A model generated the notes under the pieces. It had not been told where the DNA came from, did no database searches, and saw only the letters and a program-made list of their open reading frames with translations. DNA of 64,000 bases. It comes from Galerina marginata. Its lineage: Eukaryota > Basidiomycota > Agaricomycetes > Agaricales > Galerinaceae. Location: contig JAECYW010000004.1 in the NCBI GenBank assembly GCA_023014335.1, forward strand, positions 1,178,001 to 1,242,000, written 5' to 3'. Both the position numbers and the translations under genes were made by a program. This document shows, piece after piece, positions 21,293 through 33,817 of the stretch (within the stretch, counting starts at the first letter, position 1; each line of letters starts with the position of its first letter).

Positions 21293-24207
21293 ATGTTATC
21301 TAATTTCAAGGGCCTCATTTCTGGAGGCACTTTCACCTCTGTCACTGTCAGTGGAGACGAAACTTCTTATTCGGGTGCGTCCAGAACAGTCTTTCAGCGT
21401 TAAACTTACAATGTACACGACAATGCCTGGCGCCTCTCGTATTTAGGATTTGGTCTTTTGGCCAAAAACACCTGTATCGAGGCTCGTCACAATTCTGGGG
21501 ACCATTCCGACGAATCCAGATGTCACCCTGGTACTCGTGTCGAAATTTTGAAGCATCTCGTAGAATGGGCCTCGGGCCCCAAGTACAAACCTCCAATTAA
21601 ATGGCTACACGGTCCTGCCGGTGGAGGCAAAACTGTCATTTTAAAAACCGTTGCTGAAATCCTTGATGACCAAAAGCTCCTCCTAGGCGATTTCTTTTTT
21701 CGCCGCACAGCTGCTGGGCGGAACAATGCTCAACAGCTTTTTGCAACAATCGCCTACCAAGTCTGTATGAACATCCCCGCCTCCCGCCCTTATATCGAAG
21801 CTGCTGTCAAGCGCAATCCACTTATCTTTAATCAATCGCAATCGATGCAAGCTCAGGCTGACGAGCTGATTATCACTCCTCTCCTCCAACTCTCTCGTGC
21901 TGAAGGTTTACCCACAGATTGCGCTCGAGTGATAATTATTGATGGGCTCGATGAATGTCACGATGCTGATACCCAGCGCGAACTGCTGACGGTGCTTGAG
22001 AAGACGATACGGAAACTGCCCCCCTCATTCGCGATTCTGGTTGCCAGCCGTCCTGAACATCACATTCGAGAAATGTTCGACCTTGATGACCTGAACAAGT
22101 CTTCTTCTCGGATGGCGCTCGGTGCTACATACAAAGCAGATGCCGACATAAAGACGTTTTTTGTTGACAAATTTCAAAAGATCCAGAAGCACCATCCACT
22201 TAGGGTTTTGCCACCGATACCTGAACCATGGCCAACTCTTGAGATTGTCAATGCTCTCGTGAGGAAGGCATCAGGACAATTTATATATGCTTCAACGGTT
22301 ATCAAGTTTGTAGATTCTCCGCGACACAATCCCGCCTATCGCTTGGGTGTGGTCTTGGGGTCGGAAACTCCGGGTAACCTCAATCCATTTGGGCAATTGG
22401 ACGATCTGTATTCCGCTGTGTTCCAAAGTATTGACGAGAAGGATCGGGTGGCGGTCCTTACAATCCTCTCTACCCTCTTATGTTCAGTTGTATACAACAC
22501 TTCCCTGAACGGCGTGCCGTCTATAACCTCAAGCACTCCTATATTTCTGGGATCTTTCCTAGATATTGAAACACATGAAATACGTCGCTTATTGCTCGAT
22601 TTGGAATCCTTATTGGCCGTCAAAGCCGACAATTACCCCATCACAATATTTCATGCTTCGCTCCCCGACTTCCTCTTTGACAGGTTTCGATCTGGGCTTT
22701 TCTTCATCAATCGAGGTATGACAAACGAATGGTTAGCCCGACGATGTCTTGATCTGTGCTTTGTACCACATGGTAATGGAACCTTTCTTCTATTTCTTTC
22801 GCATTGTAATCCTCACACATTAGCAGGCACGGCCATGACAGACTACCTGGTTCAAAAACTTCCGTGGTTTCTGCAAAATGCAACACCTACACGGGAACTG
22901 CAAAATGCGGTACAAACCATCGACATCTTAAAGCTAGTTGGTCTAAGGGATGATGGACGTGGCGCTTATGGTTTACATTGCCTCTGTGAACCTGTCTTGA
23001 AAGGTATCCAAAAATCTGTAATATGTTAACTCAATCTCCAGATTTCTAAATAGCTGATCTCCGCCTCCTTAGACAATTCCTTCCGCAGAGGACGTTTACA
23101 CCCAAAAGTTGGACATTTACAAGAACTTTCTTCGGAAAAAGATGGAAGTGTATCTGAAGAACTGCCTTACACACCTTCTCCTCTTCTCAATTAACCCAGA
23201 GTATTCCCTCCTGATATCATATAGTGGATGCCTTGCGCTTTTCTTCCCCATTTCGGAAGAAATATTAAGGAGAGATCGTGAAGATGGCTTGTGGTTATTA
23301 ACCGGAGCTGATGGAGTTTTTCGTCGACCGTTGTTTCTACTCAAAGATCTTATCCACGATGTTATGCAGGGCAAGGAAACCAAATCCTATACAGATCTCG
23401 CACTCCACCTTGCCAAGGGTATGCGACGAGGATCCAGGTATGTTCCTTTGATAGCTACAAAATATACTGGCGCTCAAGCTTAATTCTCTTCAAGTTTCTA
23501 TGCATCAGCTACTGAAATTGCAGGAGTGTGGGTACAATTAATCCGTTACTTCTCCAATTACGACTGATGCATTTTGTGGATTTCAGGGTTGATGACCGGA
23601 ATAGCATCCATGAGTTACCTGCTGTATACATTATGAGACACGTCTTCCCAGCAATACTGTCAAAGTCGACTATTCGATTGGATTTAGTCAAGTACCTTAC
23701 TGACTATCGCGTCGCATCGAAGTATCGAGAACACCAAGAAATAAGGGATGCGATCCACAATTACCTGACTGTATGTTTTCATTTTCAAGTAAAATATCTG
23801 TATTCTGATTATCTTCGCGTCGTCATATAAATATCTTCCAGAGGGCTAAAAGTCATGATTTTGATGGTATAGAACCATCCCAGCACAACCTCGAACTTGA
23901 ATCCAGCCCTTTTCAAATCGGTCCCAGGAAGAGTTTGGAAGAAATTATTCATGCCCATCCGGACGCAGGACGGAGCGTGGTATCGGACTATACGACAAGG
24001 TATATCCAGGCTAATGGGTCGTTCACACTAGGAAGTGTTAAAATGGGACAGGAGGTTGGAGTTGTTTGGACAGGTGAATACCCTTTTCAAGCATCGGCAA
24101 ATAAAAAGGGTGGTGGTCGCAGTTGGACTCCTATTCTGTTTAACATCGCATTAGTAGTTGCGGTGGTCGCTTCTCTCCTGGCAGTCATCCGTACTTATAC
24201 GACATAA
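21293..24207 (+). CDS. NACHT-domain STAND NTPase with C-terminal membrane anchor
   Basis: Five exons (21293-21374, 21447-23017, 23073-23437, 23524-23770, 23842-24207) give 876 residues. The start MLSNFKGLISGG and the segment CHPGTRVEILKHLVEWASG are typical of agaricomycete NACHT proteins. Walker A GPAGGGKT lies at about residues 83-90 and Walker B VIIIDGLDECHD near 190, followed by the sensor-like FAILVASRPEHHIREMFD. The winged-helix-like half contains FHASLPDFLFDRFRSG. No WD40, ankyrin or TPR repeats follow; instead the protein ends with WTPILFNIALVVAVVASLL, one transmembrane helix, and seven or so residues. The N-terminal effector region is short. Such proteins are proposed to act in fungal self/non-self or stress responses; that is family inference. 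Confidence 0.82.
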
Positions 24208-25757
24208 GTCCCACTACGCAAAATGTAGTCAATCATTACTTATCTGCAAGAAATATGACGCCCATTCGGTCCCCGACTAGAGAAACCTCAGTCCTTGTTG
24301 TCAGGGATGGATAAAGAAATTGAAATTAGCATGCATGAACGAGATCCTGATCGATAACGAAGATTGGATATACATGCACTTCGTCGTCACCTCACTCGCC
24401 ACTGGCCCGGCCCACTCGCAAAAGTGTTGCGGAAATTTGAAATCGCCGAAGTTCTTTTGACAAGGACTGAATACCCAATAAATACTCCGAATTCTAACGA
24501 AACAATAATTAGATATCAGATGAAGGAAAGACTTCAAGATCAAAGATGAATGGTAGTAGGTCGAAGAGCAATCGAAGAGATAAAGTGCACAAACTTCAAA
24601 GTTGTCTTGGGGGTTGTTTTTGCCCTTGACTTTTCCCGCTCAGCCCCTGTTCTGTCCCTCTCCAAACATGTCGCTACGAAGTAGTCTAGGGGAGCCGGTC
24701 CCAGAACCTACATAGATGACCGTGCTCGCACGAGTGGCAGTACCGACGTCGCTTTTTCGTCGTGAGCTTTCGTGACCTGCAACTTAGGCGGCCCGTAAGA
24801 GCAAACACTGAGGCAGTGCCAGTGGCCACCATCAAACGTAGCTTTGCTCAGCCCTTCATCGACATCTTCAATATTTGAATCTTCATACCACACAAGCGCC
24901 TGAAGCCTAGAGGGGCCGGATTCCGTCTCGATTGGTGTACTTCAACTCCTTGGCTTCGTTAAAATATCACCGGAGAGACTGATCGAGATAGACTCTTTTC
25001 GTCCAAAATGGCATCCAGCGCGATCCTGAAACCCAATCGCTCCTCCACCCGTGAAGACAGGAAAATCGAGCTTTTCAAGTTGGACGTTCCTTCCAGTTTG
25101 ATTACTATCGAATCTCGATATCTGCTGACGACGAAGGCTCTGTTCGGAAAGTCTCGGGATTTGTCGTATTGTCGTCCTGTCATACTACTCTACTCCAGTA
25201 CCGCCAGCCAGGTGTCGACGTGGTTTACTAGGAAAGAGCTCATCGGTCTTTCTTTTGGCAACGTAACTCGACGTTCGACGTTCAACCTTGGACAGCACAT
25301 CGGTTGGGCCAGGGAACATTTCTGAAAGCAGCTGGAAAGCCTTTCGATGACCAGTCCAAGGCCTCCAACGAAGGTTCGAACCAGAAGCACGCCACCAGGC
25401 TCTCGTTACACTTTGTTTGAAAGTCCATCTATTATGGTTCTCTGGCTATACTTGTTACGTCCTCTATCGGCCAATTATCAGCGCCATCGACCGCGAAATT
25501 ACTGCCTGAGGGTTGGCTTCCTTGGCTTTTGAATCAGAGTTGATGTCTGGTGACAGTTATGGTTTCTGCGGCACGATGATAGGTCGATTCTTACCCTTAT
25601 CTTCCGCCTCTCCACCCGGTCTTTGGGCCACCATCGTTGTACGGTTGACCTCGAACTGGACACATGACGGCCGGGTATCACATTTACACGTCTTACAGCA
25701 AAGTTCTCGGCATAAGGTATAAGATCGGTCCTTTCAGACGAATCCCTAGTACTCAAC
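24208..25757. other. Gene-poor 1.5 kb with one doubtful open frame
   Basis: The only frame with an ATG and over 100 codons is 25008-25325 plus (MASSAILKPNRSSTRED...), with no motif, no convincing splice partners and an equally open opposite strand. I do not call it a gene. Weak frames at 24364-24549 (plus) and 24708-24893 (minus) look like chance. It holds the promoter of the transporter gene at its right end. Confidence 0.35.
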
Positions 25758-28282
25758 ATGTCGAACCCAGAAAACCACACCGATCAGCTCGATAGCAAGG
25801 TCGAAAGTGTACTATCTGACCTGCCTTCTGCATCCTCGAGGGATTCTACAGGGATTCAGAGAACACCTCGCGTACCCGGCAAGCGAGATGAAGCACTTGA
25901 CATCTTACCGTCAAGTGGAAATCCATTGCTTTTTGTCACCGCGGCTGAAGATGCAAATCTTGTACGCAAAATCGATCGACGGTGCGCATTGTTTCGTTTC
26001 CTGTAAATTGTTTTTTTTGTTAACGTCAGCTCCAGTCTTATGCCGATCGTCTTCGTCATTTATTTTCTACAACGTAAGTGTCCCGTTTCCCTAATATCCT
26101 GTATTCTCCCTTCATCCCCGACATACATAGTGTTAGCCAGACAGTCCGTTTCATTCTCCGCGGTCTTTGGGCTCTCCCAAGACGCTGGTCTTAAGGACAC
26201 AGAATATTCCCTGGTTGTATCCATATTGTCGTAAGCCTTTCGAAAATTCGTACCAAAGCAACTCTTTCACCAACGCAAGTGCAGCATTGCACAGCTCAGC
26301 ATGCAGCCGTTATCCGCCTATCTGCTTGTTCGGCTGAGGCTGTCGACGTATGTCCCTTTAATTGTAACCTGCTGGGGGGCGACGTTGGCCTGCACGGCCG
26401 CCGCGCAGGGTTTTTCTGGGCTCTTGTGTGGTCGCTTCTTCGTGAGTTGGATATATAAATTACGCGTTGGCTGTACTGACTCCTGGTCTTTGTGACGTTC
26501 TTAGCTAGGAGTATTTGAGGCCTCTATCCAATCTTCTTTTGTCCTCACAACGCAGATGTGGTATAGAAGGCATGAACAGGGATTCCGGCTCGCAAGTAAG
26601 TCTATGGCTTGCCAATGCCTGTGCACTGGAATCAACTAATCCGCGTAGTCTGGTTCTCAAACATCGGCTGGGTCAACGTGTTCGGAAGTCTGATCATGTT
26701 TGGACTGGGCCATATCCGATCAAGCGCACTGTACTCCTACCAGATCATATTTCTTACCCTGGGATTGGTGACTGTCTCCTTCGGTTTGCTTTCGTGAATG
26801 CATTCAGTTTTTTCGTTGTGGGAGATAGATATTCAATATCCCTGTTCGCAGGTTCTTCATCTTCCCAGACAATGCCTCACGATGCACGTTTCTGACGACT
26901 GAGGAAAAGGTTATGGCCGTAGAGGTATCCATCCATCGAACGAGTTCGCCTACGTAAAGCTGATTCAAGCACTTCACATTGACAGCGCCTTCGAGACAAC
27001 CAGCAGGGGATGGAATCTAAGGCTTTCAAAATTAAGCAATTCCTGGAGGTGTTGGGCGACGTGAAAACCTGGTGTTGGGTGGGTATTGGCTTCCTGATAT
27101 CTCTCCCTGGCGGTATCATTGGATCGTTCGGCCCCTTAATTATGCGAGGGTTTGGATTTGATGCGTTAGTATAAGTAATCCATATCGGTAGTCAGGACCT
27201 TGCGCTGACAATGTCGCAGATACACCGTCATGTTGTTTTTGATCCCCTATGGGGTCGCGGAGGTTCTCTTTATTTTCGGCGGGTTTGTGAGTGGAGATGT
27301 ATCACCTTAGTGATAGTCGTATATTGTGTTGACCAGGAACACCACACAGTGGCTTAATAAGAGGTTTAGTCTCAAGTCGCCTATTATTTTCTGCTGTTTG
27401 TTGCCTTGTGTGTGTGCCTCGAGTACGTCTTATGTTCGCTATTATCTTGTTTATTGAAACTTTCTTGCAGTTATTCTTCTTAGAACCGGGCGGTCGCCTG
27501 AAGACCAGCCCATTCTCCTCTTCGCCTACTACCTGCTTTCGTCGCTCGCCGTCGTTCTACCAACCCTTGTCAATTGGCAATCTTCAAATGTTGCTGGGCA
27601 TACCAAGAAAAGTGTTGTGAGTCGATCTTAATCTCATCATCCATTCTTGGTTTCCTCATTCTTGGTATTCGCCCAGACAATTTCCTTTCTGTTGGTGGGC
27701 AGTACGGTCGGGGGCATTGTGAGTGCTGTCGGACGTCCTCGAGTTTGACCATAATCTGTACCCTGATATTATAGATTGGCCCTCTGTTGAATTCATCGAA
27801 AGATGCCCCGTATTACCGCAAAGGCAAGTCGGCTTTGAGCCTTTCTTCCTTATCAAGTTTCACATTTCTGGGTCGCAGGGGTTATCGCGATGGTTACGTG
27901 TTTCTGTAGCTGCGCCGTCCTAGTTCTCTTCACTGTGGCGTACCTCTGGTATCTAAACAGGCTAAATCAAAAGAGGCGAATTGCCAATGGAAAAGGTATT
28001 GGTCCCAGTTCTGTTCTATGGTATACACTTTTCTCACGTTTCTCGCGGCTCGGCAACTTGAACAGCTGGTAAGATCGTTGATTATTCAATGCTCAGCGCT
28101 GCCAATGTCGAGAAACGACGGCTGGAATCTTTGGGAGAGAAACTCACGGGAAGTGAAAATTCTGAGGTCATAGGCGGCCGTGCTTTTGATGATTTGACAG
28201 ACCTCGAAAATGATGAATTTATAGTGAGCATATGCAACCCCTCGGAATTCTACTGTCTGACTTGGAACAGTATGTGTATTAG
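25758..28282 (+). CDS. MFS transporter, anion:cation symporter (allantoate permease-like) family
   Basis: About fourteen exons chain in frame from MSNPENHTDQLD to a last exon coding only YVY. Family landmarks in order: LVRKIDRR, IVFVIYFLQ, SVSFSAVFGLSQDAGL, EYSLVVSILSIAQLSMQPLS, CWGATLACTAAAQGF, LGVFEASIQSSFVL, TQMWYRRHEQGFRLA, FSNIGWVNVFGSLIMFG, FLTTEEKVMAVERLRDNQQG, GGIIGSFGPLIMRGFGFDA, SSNVAGHTKKSV, FLLVGSTVGGIIGPLL, GVIAMVTCFCSCAVLVL and AFDDLTDLENDEFI. This is the 12-helix Dal5/ACS pattern for small organic anions, vitamins or allantoate. The usual Asp of LDK is Ala here (LLARQ). One intron starts GCAAGT at about 27821 (GC-AG). No break found. A decayed relative lies at 11775-13175. The substrate cannot be told from sequence. 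Confidence 0.82.
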
Positions 28283-28612
28283 AGACTCGAGTACCCCGCG
28301 TTTGCATCGAAATTGAAACTGATCGAATTCATAGTTCTCTTGACTTGACTAGGGGTCCACATTTCCTTTTTTGGAAGCTCTCCGTCAAACTTACGTAAGA
28401 CAATGGGTTGTCGCATCCGCCGTTCTCCCGCACCTTTTGTTCTCTCTTTCTATTGTCCTCTGCGTATATAACATTCAGGCGCTACCAAAGATGTTTACCC
28501 AAACTTCCACTGGTGGACTAGACCGTTTTCTCTTTCTCTTGGCTCTTCTCGGCTCCTGGGGCTCCACTTTACGACCTTTATTTCACGACCTATAAACATA
28601 TCGCCTTCCAGG
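28283..28612. other. Intergenic, promoter of the AA14 gene
   Basis: A 330-base spacer between two plus-strand genes; no coding sequence recognised. TATAAA at 28591, 22 bases before the ATG, is too close to be a standard TATA box. Confidence 0.4.
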
Positions 28613-29986
28613 ATGTTGGCCATCGTCTCTCTCGCAGTTATCTCTCTCCTTCCTCGGGTGTCTGGACACTCTGGTGAGCACCACCATTCCTGCTCTTCCC
28701 AACCCATCTGACCTCTTTCTCCCAAAGCATTCTGGCACCCAAGCATGTTCGGGTTCAACGTGACCGACAAAACCTTCCCCTACGACAACCGCCCCGTCGC
28801 GCCCATCAAGAACATGAACTTCAGTCAATGGTGGTTCCACAACCACCTCGACTTCCCCCCGAACGCAGGGGACATCTTCGAGCTCCCAGCAGGAAAACCC
28901 GCCACCGCCGAGATCGCATGCAATAAAGGCGCGACGTCCTTCTTCGCCTCGTCCGAGGGCGGCGACATCCGCGAGCCGAACAACCCGAACGACGTGTGCC
29001 CGAACTCGACGAGCGAGGCGTATCATACCAAGGGGCTGGATGATCTCGAGGGGTGTGCGTTGGCGATTGCGTATAAGAGCGATGTGAGGGCTGTGCAGCC
29101 GGAGGACTTTACGGTGTTCAGCGTTAATCAGACGTGTGTGTGGACGAGGTTTACGGACTTTCATGTTCCTGCGCGTATGCCTGCTTGCCCTGATGGCGGT
29201 TGCATCTGCGCTTTCTTCTGGATTCACTCGGTGGGTTTTCTTCTTTCTTTATCGTTGGAACTATCTCTCAATTCGTATCCCCTACTTTTATAGCCCTTGA
29301 GTGGTGGCGAAGAAAGTGAGCATCACATTTCATCTCCTCCACCTGCCCTTCTAATTCCAACCCCCCTTTCCAGACTACATGAACGGCTTCAAATGCAACA
29401 TCACAGGCTCAACCTCCACCGCCCCGGTGGCCAAATCCCAGCTCGCCCGAAGGTGCGGCGCAGACCCGCCCAACCAAAAGCTGCAAGCCGCGCCAGCCAA
29501 CTGCACATACGGCGCGAAGACGCCCTTCTACTGGTTCAACCTCGAGCGGAACAACGTGGGTCTTTCCTTTCCTTCCTTCTATCAAGTGCATCGCCTGACC
29601 AAATGATACCCACACAGATGTTCGAAGGCACCTTCTCCCCGCCTGTGTATAACGACCTATACAACTTCCTCGACGGCGCGCAGGACGACATATTCACCGA
29701 TTCGTACGTCTCCATCCCCGACCCCGCGCCGACCGCTGCCCTGCCCGTCCTCGCCAACGTCTCGGCTGGTGTCGTGACCCCCATTGCCATTTCAACCTCA
29801 AACCAGAACGCCACAAGTAAGTGCAGCTCGATGCAGGCAGCTTCGACTCCGACGCCGTCTATCGCGAACTCGTATGCTGCTAAGAGGGATATGAGCGATA
29901 GCTATCTCCTCGCTGTTACGCGCATGAGCAGGAGGAGCAGGAAGCTGGATATCCACAGGCGGAATCGGCTGTGGAACATGTGGTGA
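28613..29986 (+). CDS. AA14-family lytic polysaccharide monooxygenase
   Basis: Five exons (28613-28673, 28728-29230, 29294-29315, 29374-29555, 29618-29986), 378 residues. The signal peptide [18 protein letters not shown] is followed directly by His-Ser-Ala-Phe-Trp, so the mature protein would begin with the N-terminal copper-brace histidine. Downstream are [86 protein letters not shown] and [13 protein letters not shown], all matching AA14 enzymes as I recall them. The cysteines are consistent with multiple disulfides. The C-terminal 60 residues are Ser/Thr-rich and basic rather than a carbohydrate-binding module. The described activity of the family is oxidative attack on xylan coating cellulose; activity of this copy is inferred. 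Confidence 0.87.
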
Positions 29987-30679
29987 AAACCTGGTCTTGA
30001 TCATGACTCTTGGACGATTCGATTATGACCACACTGGCTTTGAGTTATCGAACTGCTTGAACAGTTTTTTGTTTTATATCCTTATTCTACCACACCCATA
30101 CCCAAGCTCTTCCTTCCCGGATATTTTTCTGTACTTAGTGTAATGTATAATGTAAGTATAAACCACTGTATTCATAGGAGCAGCTATACTAATAGCTATG
30201 TAATGGATGATGTATTCCCATATCATGACGATGGTATTGAGTATGAGTGTGAACCAGATGCACTCGGAGAGTAAGACGATGAAATGATGAAAGAAATGGT
30301 GGCAGCAAAACATAACGATGCAGCCTAGCCTAAGTATGTACACTATGCATGAGATTCAGATCCGGGTGGTACAAATACAATGACAACAACAAAAAATGGG
30401 AGCAGTAGGGGGCAGCATGATATCGATGCAGCAGCATATGGCAATGTCGGTTTCGATAAGCCTATAGGCTATAACTACGCTGTGCGAATGTGTAGGACCC
30501 TGTGAGGTGGAAGGGGAAGGCAGAAGACAATAGATGAAAAGACACGAAAAACCAGAACCGGAACCGGAACTAGATGAAAAGAAAGCAAGTTCAAAAAGGC
30601 GGGGCAGCGTAACCTATAATGTACAACGTATTGAAAATTGAGATTGAGGCATCGTTCAAGATGCAGTCAGTGATGATGA
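29987..30679. other. Convergent intergenic region
   Basis: 3' ends of two genes meet here. Sequence is AT-rich with simple patterns such as alternating ATGTA tracts near 30140-30160. No gene seen. Confidence 0.45.
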
Positions 30680-33136
30680 TTATGCAGTAGTTGGCGTTGT
30701 CGGTGTTGTTATACCAGTCGTCGTAGAAGTCGTCGTGGAAGTCATAAGCAACATCTCCTTGATCCCCTTCCTAAGCTTCCTCACCCGGCCCATGAAGCTA
30801 TTCCTCGAGCCGGGGTGCATCGGTCTTGCCGTCGCCGTCGCCGTAGGAGCATCGCCGCTTGGACTGCCAACATCAGAGTAGTCAGCAGCGGTTTCACGAA
30901 AGCGGAACCCGCTCCTGCCCTCAACGATCCCAGCAGACGCCGCCCCAGACCCAGCACCAGCACCAGCCCCAGCTGCGAGTGCGAGCGCCATTCGAAGCTC
31001 CGTCTCCCCGCTCATCGAAAACCCGATGCTCCCTCTAGATCCAACTCCAGGTCCGGTCTTCCCTCGCGTCTGAGACGACGAATCGGACTGGGAATGCACA
31101 TGCCCGGGCCTCCTCTCCCTCTCCCTCCACCTCGATCCAGAACCAGAACCCAAAGAGAAGGACACACGCGCGGGCGCCGGGGTCGGTGGTAACACCGGCA
31201 TGTACTCGTCGTTGTCGTCATTGTATTCGTCTGCGGCGTCTGCATCGGCGTCGTCCATGACGGAGAACGCGGAGAACATGCCCATGCCCATGCCCATGCT
31301 CATGCTAGACGGGGGACCGACGAAGAGGGCGGACATGGATAGGTGTCTTGAAGCTGTTGTTGGGTTTAGTGTCGCCGAGGGGGAGAGAGTGTGAGGGAAC
31401 GAGGATGGGGGCGTGTATGATTGTGGTCTCGTTCCACCTGCAAAGGCAGAGGCAGAAGCGGATGCGGATGCGGATGCGGATGCGGAGGAAGAGGAGACGG
31501 GAGACGGCCCGATGAGGGAGGACGGACGCGAGGGGGGTGGGGATATCCCGTTTTTGCGGATGGCGGAGTAGTAGGGTCTGCTTGGGTGGCCGAGGCGTAC
31601 TGGGCTTGAGCTCGGGCTTGGGATTGGGCTTGGGCTTGGGCTTTGGCTAGGCAAAGGGATGGGGCTTTGGCTAGGGATGGGGCTGTGGTTGGGGAGAGAG
31701 GGAGAGTGTGCAGCTGGCGCGGTGTTCGGTGGGGGTAGTTGTACAGAAGATAAAGACGGCGTCATCGGTTCGCCGCTACTTATCGAAGTAATCGAGCGGG
31801 ACTGGGAGAGCGGTCTTGAATGCCTTCTCGTCGTCGGCGTACTCGGCTGGGGCTGGGGCGGTGGCGGCGGCGGGGGTGGGGACACGAGTTTGAGCGACCG
31901 CTGCGACGCGGGACCAGGCGAGCGGAGAGTGAGCGAGATAGCGATGGGCTCAGCGGCGCCCGCGTCGGGGATGGCGGTCTGCATCTGCATGAGGTTGAAG
32001 TGCTTCTTCCTTCTCAGCGTGCGCAGCTGCTGTTGGCGGGGGAGGATGTCCGCTCGGATGGGCGAGGAGGGTTTCAGGTGCAGGCCGTCTTGGTTGATGC
32101 TGATTGGAATCGTTAGTTGGTCGTCGTCGTCGTCGTGAGAGGGAGAAGAGGGCGTCTTGGTGTCGTGGTCGTGGAGGTCGATGAGCAGCATGCGGCGCGA
32201 GGCTTTTAAGCTCCGCGGGGATTTCGTCACCGTCATTGGTGACGGGGGGCGGTCTACGCTGGGTGGTGCTGCTGGTGCTGGTGTTGCTGCTGGTGCTGGG
32301 TGAGACTGCTCTTCGCCCGGAAGAGGGATGGATAGCGGATCACGGAGATCAGGCTTTGGATTGATATTGACGTCTTGTCGTGTCGGATTTGATTCGCCCT
32401 GCGTGCCAGTGGCAAAAACACCACGGAAGAGAAAGGGAACGAAAACGAAAACAAAAGGGAAAGGGAAGAAAAGAAAGGACAAGGGTTGGTGAGCGCAGCA
32501 CTTGGCAATAAGGGTGTCTTTTTAATCATACCGGTTGTGTTGCTGTGGGAACGTCCACCGCGTCGTCGATATCGCGTCGCGACTTCGCGGTAATTTGTTG
32601 CACGAAACGGTGTTCTTCACCGGCATCCGGGGCTCTGTCGCCAAGGCCGCAATTCAGTACCGTTTCCTCTTTCTCTGCGATACTATTCCTCGTTCTTCGG
32701 AGAGGGGAACACGGGGATCCGCGTTTCCTAAAGGAAGGATTCACTGACGTAGGTGATGATGCAGACACTTCCTGTGCGTGCGTGCGTTTTTGTGCGGGCT
32801 GCAGGTCGAGTTGGAAGAACACTTTTGCTGGGGCACTGGCGCGTCGTGCACGTGGGGTCGACGAGTCGAACTCGTGTTCAGCCTCCTGGGAGGACCATGT
32901 GCACCAGAGGCAGAGGGGGATGAGGGTGTTCGTGAAGCCGCATCGTCGACAGTGGAAATATGGCCGTCCTGGGGGTAAGAGCTGGAATTCCGGCACCGAA
33001 GAGTGTTTTGGCAAGTGCTGATGAAAAAAAAATCGCATGTCAGTGAGGTAAAAGCAAAATTAATAACGAAAGAGCGCACCGATTTGTTTCGATTCCAATT
33101 TCGACGACGATAACGCGCGTTCTCGAGACGACTCAT
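30680..33136 (-). CDS. Low-complexity protein with N-terminal zinc-ribbon-like motif, hypothetical
   Basis: Three exons (33136-33080, 33017-32532, 32398-30680) give 753 residues. The short first exon is strongly basic (MSRLENARYRRRNWNRNKS). Exon 2 carries RPYFHCRRCGFTNTL and LCLWCTW, that is two CxxC pairs spaced like a zinc ribbon. The remainder is disordered: poly-Pro, Ser/Pro repeats such as PSQSPSPSPIPSPSSSP, an (SA)n run, MGMGMGM and a Thr-rich end (TTSTTTGITTPTTPTTA). Both joins keep frame. Basidiomycete genomes have similar uncharacterised proteins beginning with a CxxC pair next to a Trp. Function is unknown. It is divergently arranged with the next gene. Confidence 0.6.
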
Positions 33137-33817
33137 GCTCTATCGCGAACCGGCGCGCGTTGTCGTAAAGCCTGATGGGACGATGTCCTCAATCCTGCTG
33201 AGCTCCGGGAGGGGTGGTGGCAGGAGGCAACCCGGTATTCGCTGCACATGAGCCAGTATATAAGCGTCGATAAATTGATCCGATGCCTGCATGGTGGTCT
33301 GCATTTCTCACTCACAGGGTTCTCGACAATAGACAATAAAGGATTGGCCCATTTGGCGGTGTCAGTGGCCATTCTTGTTCTTCTCTCTCATGTCTCGTAT
33401 TTTTGTCGCAGGGGGTATGGCTCATGACCAAAACTTGGATTCTGCTATGTTGACCAAGCCACGCGTACTGAACCCACTGGGCGATTCACCGTAACCTCTC
33501 AGTCAGCCTCTACTCCCTTTTCTAAAATACAGCCAATCTCGAAATGTCCGCTTCGTTCCTCTGCTGGCTCGTCTGTCCCGCGGCTGACCCATGCCCTGCG
33601 GTCTCCTCGCTCTGCTTTCACGCTCGTGGGTCATGCTAATCGCCCTCTTCCGCGCATCGGACTCGGCCGTTTTGCCAACCGCGGTCAAAGCCCCGTCTGA
33701 GAGTCAAACTGGACGATCTATGCGAGCGAATAGGAATAGGAAGAACGGGGTTGACGCTGGTAGGTTTCTGAAATGTTGTAGGTATATTGCTTTTTGATAT
33801 CGAGCTGGATTATAGAT
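33137..33817. other. Divergent promoter region
   Basis: Lies between the starts of two low-complexity genes transcribed away from each other. No coding sequence recognised. Confidence 0.45.

Noticed and set aside
25008..25325. 105-codon plus frame with an ATG
   Set aside because: No recognisable motif, no splice partners, and an equally long open minus frame; too weak to list as a gene.
28583..29227. Minus-strand 214-codon frame opposite the AA14 gene
   Set aside because: It is a GC-driven shadow of the LPMO coding exon, whose sense protein matches a known family.
30130..30340. Simple-repeat-like ATGTA tracts as a CRISPR-style array
   Set aside because: No regular repeat-spacer spacing, and CRISPR arrays are not expected in a nuclear fungal genome.
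31659..32138. Plus-strand 159-codon Gly-rich frame
   Set aside because: Antisense to the Ser/Pro-rich minus gene; composition artefact.
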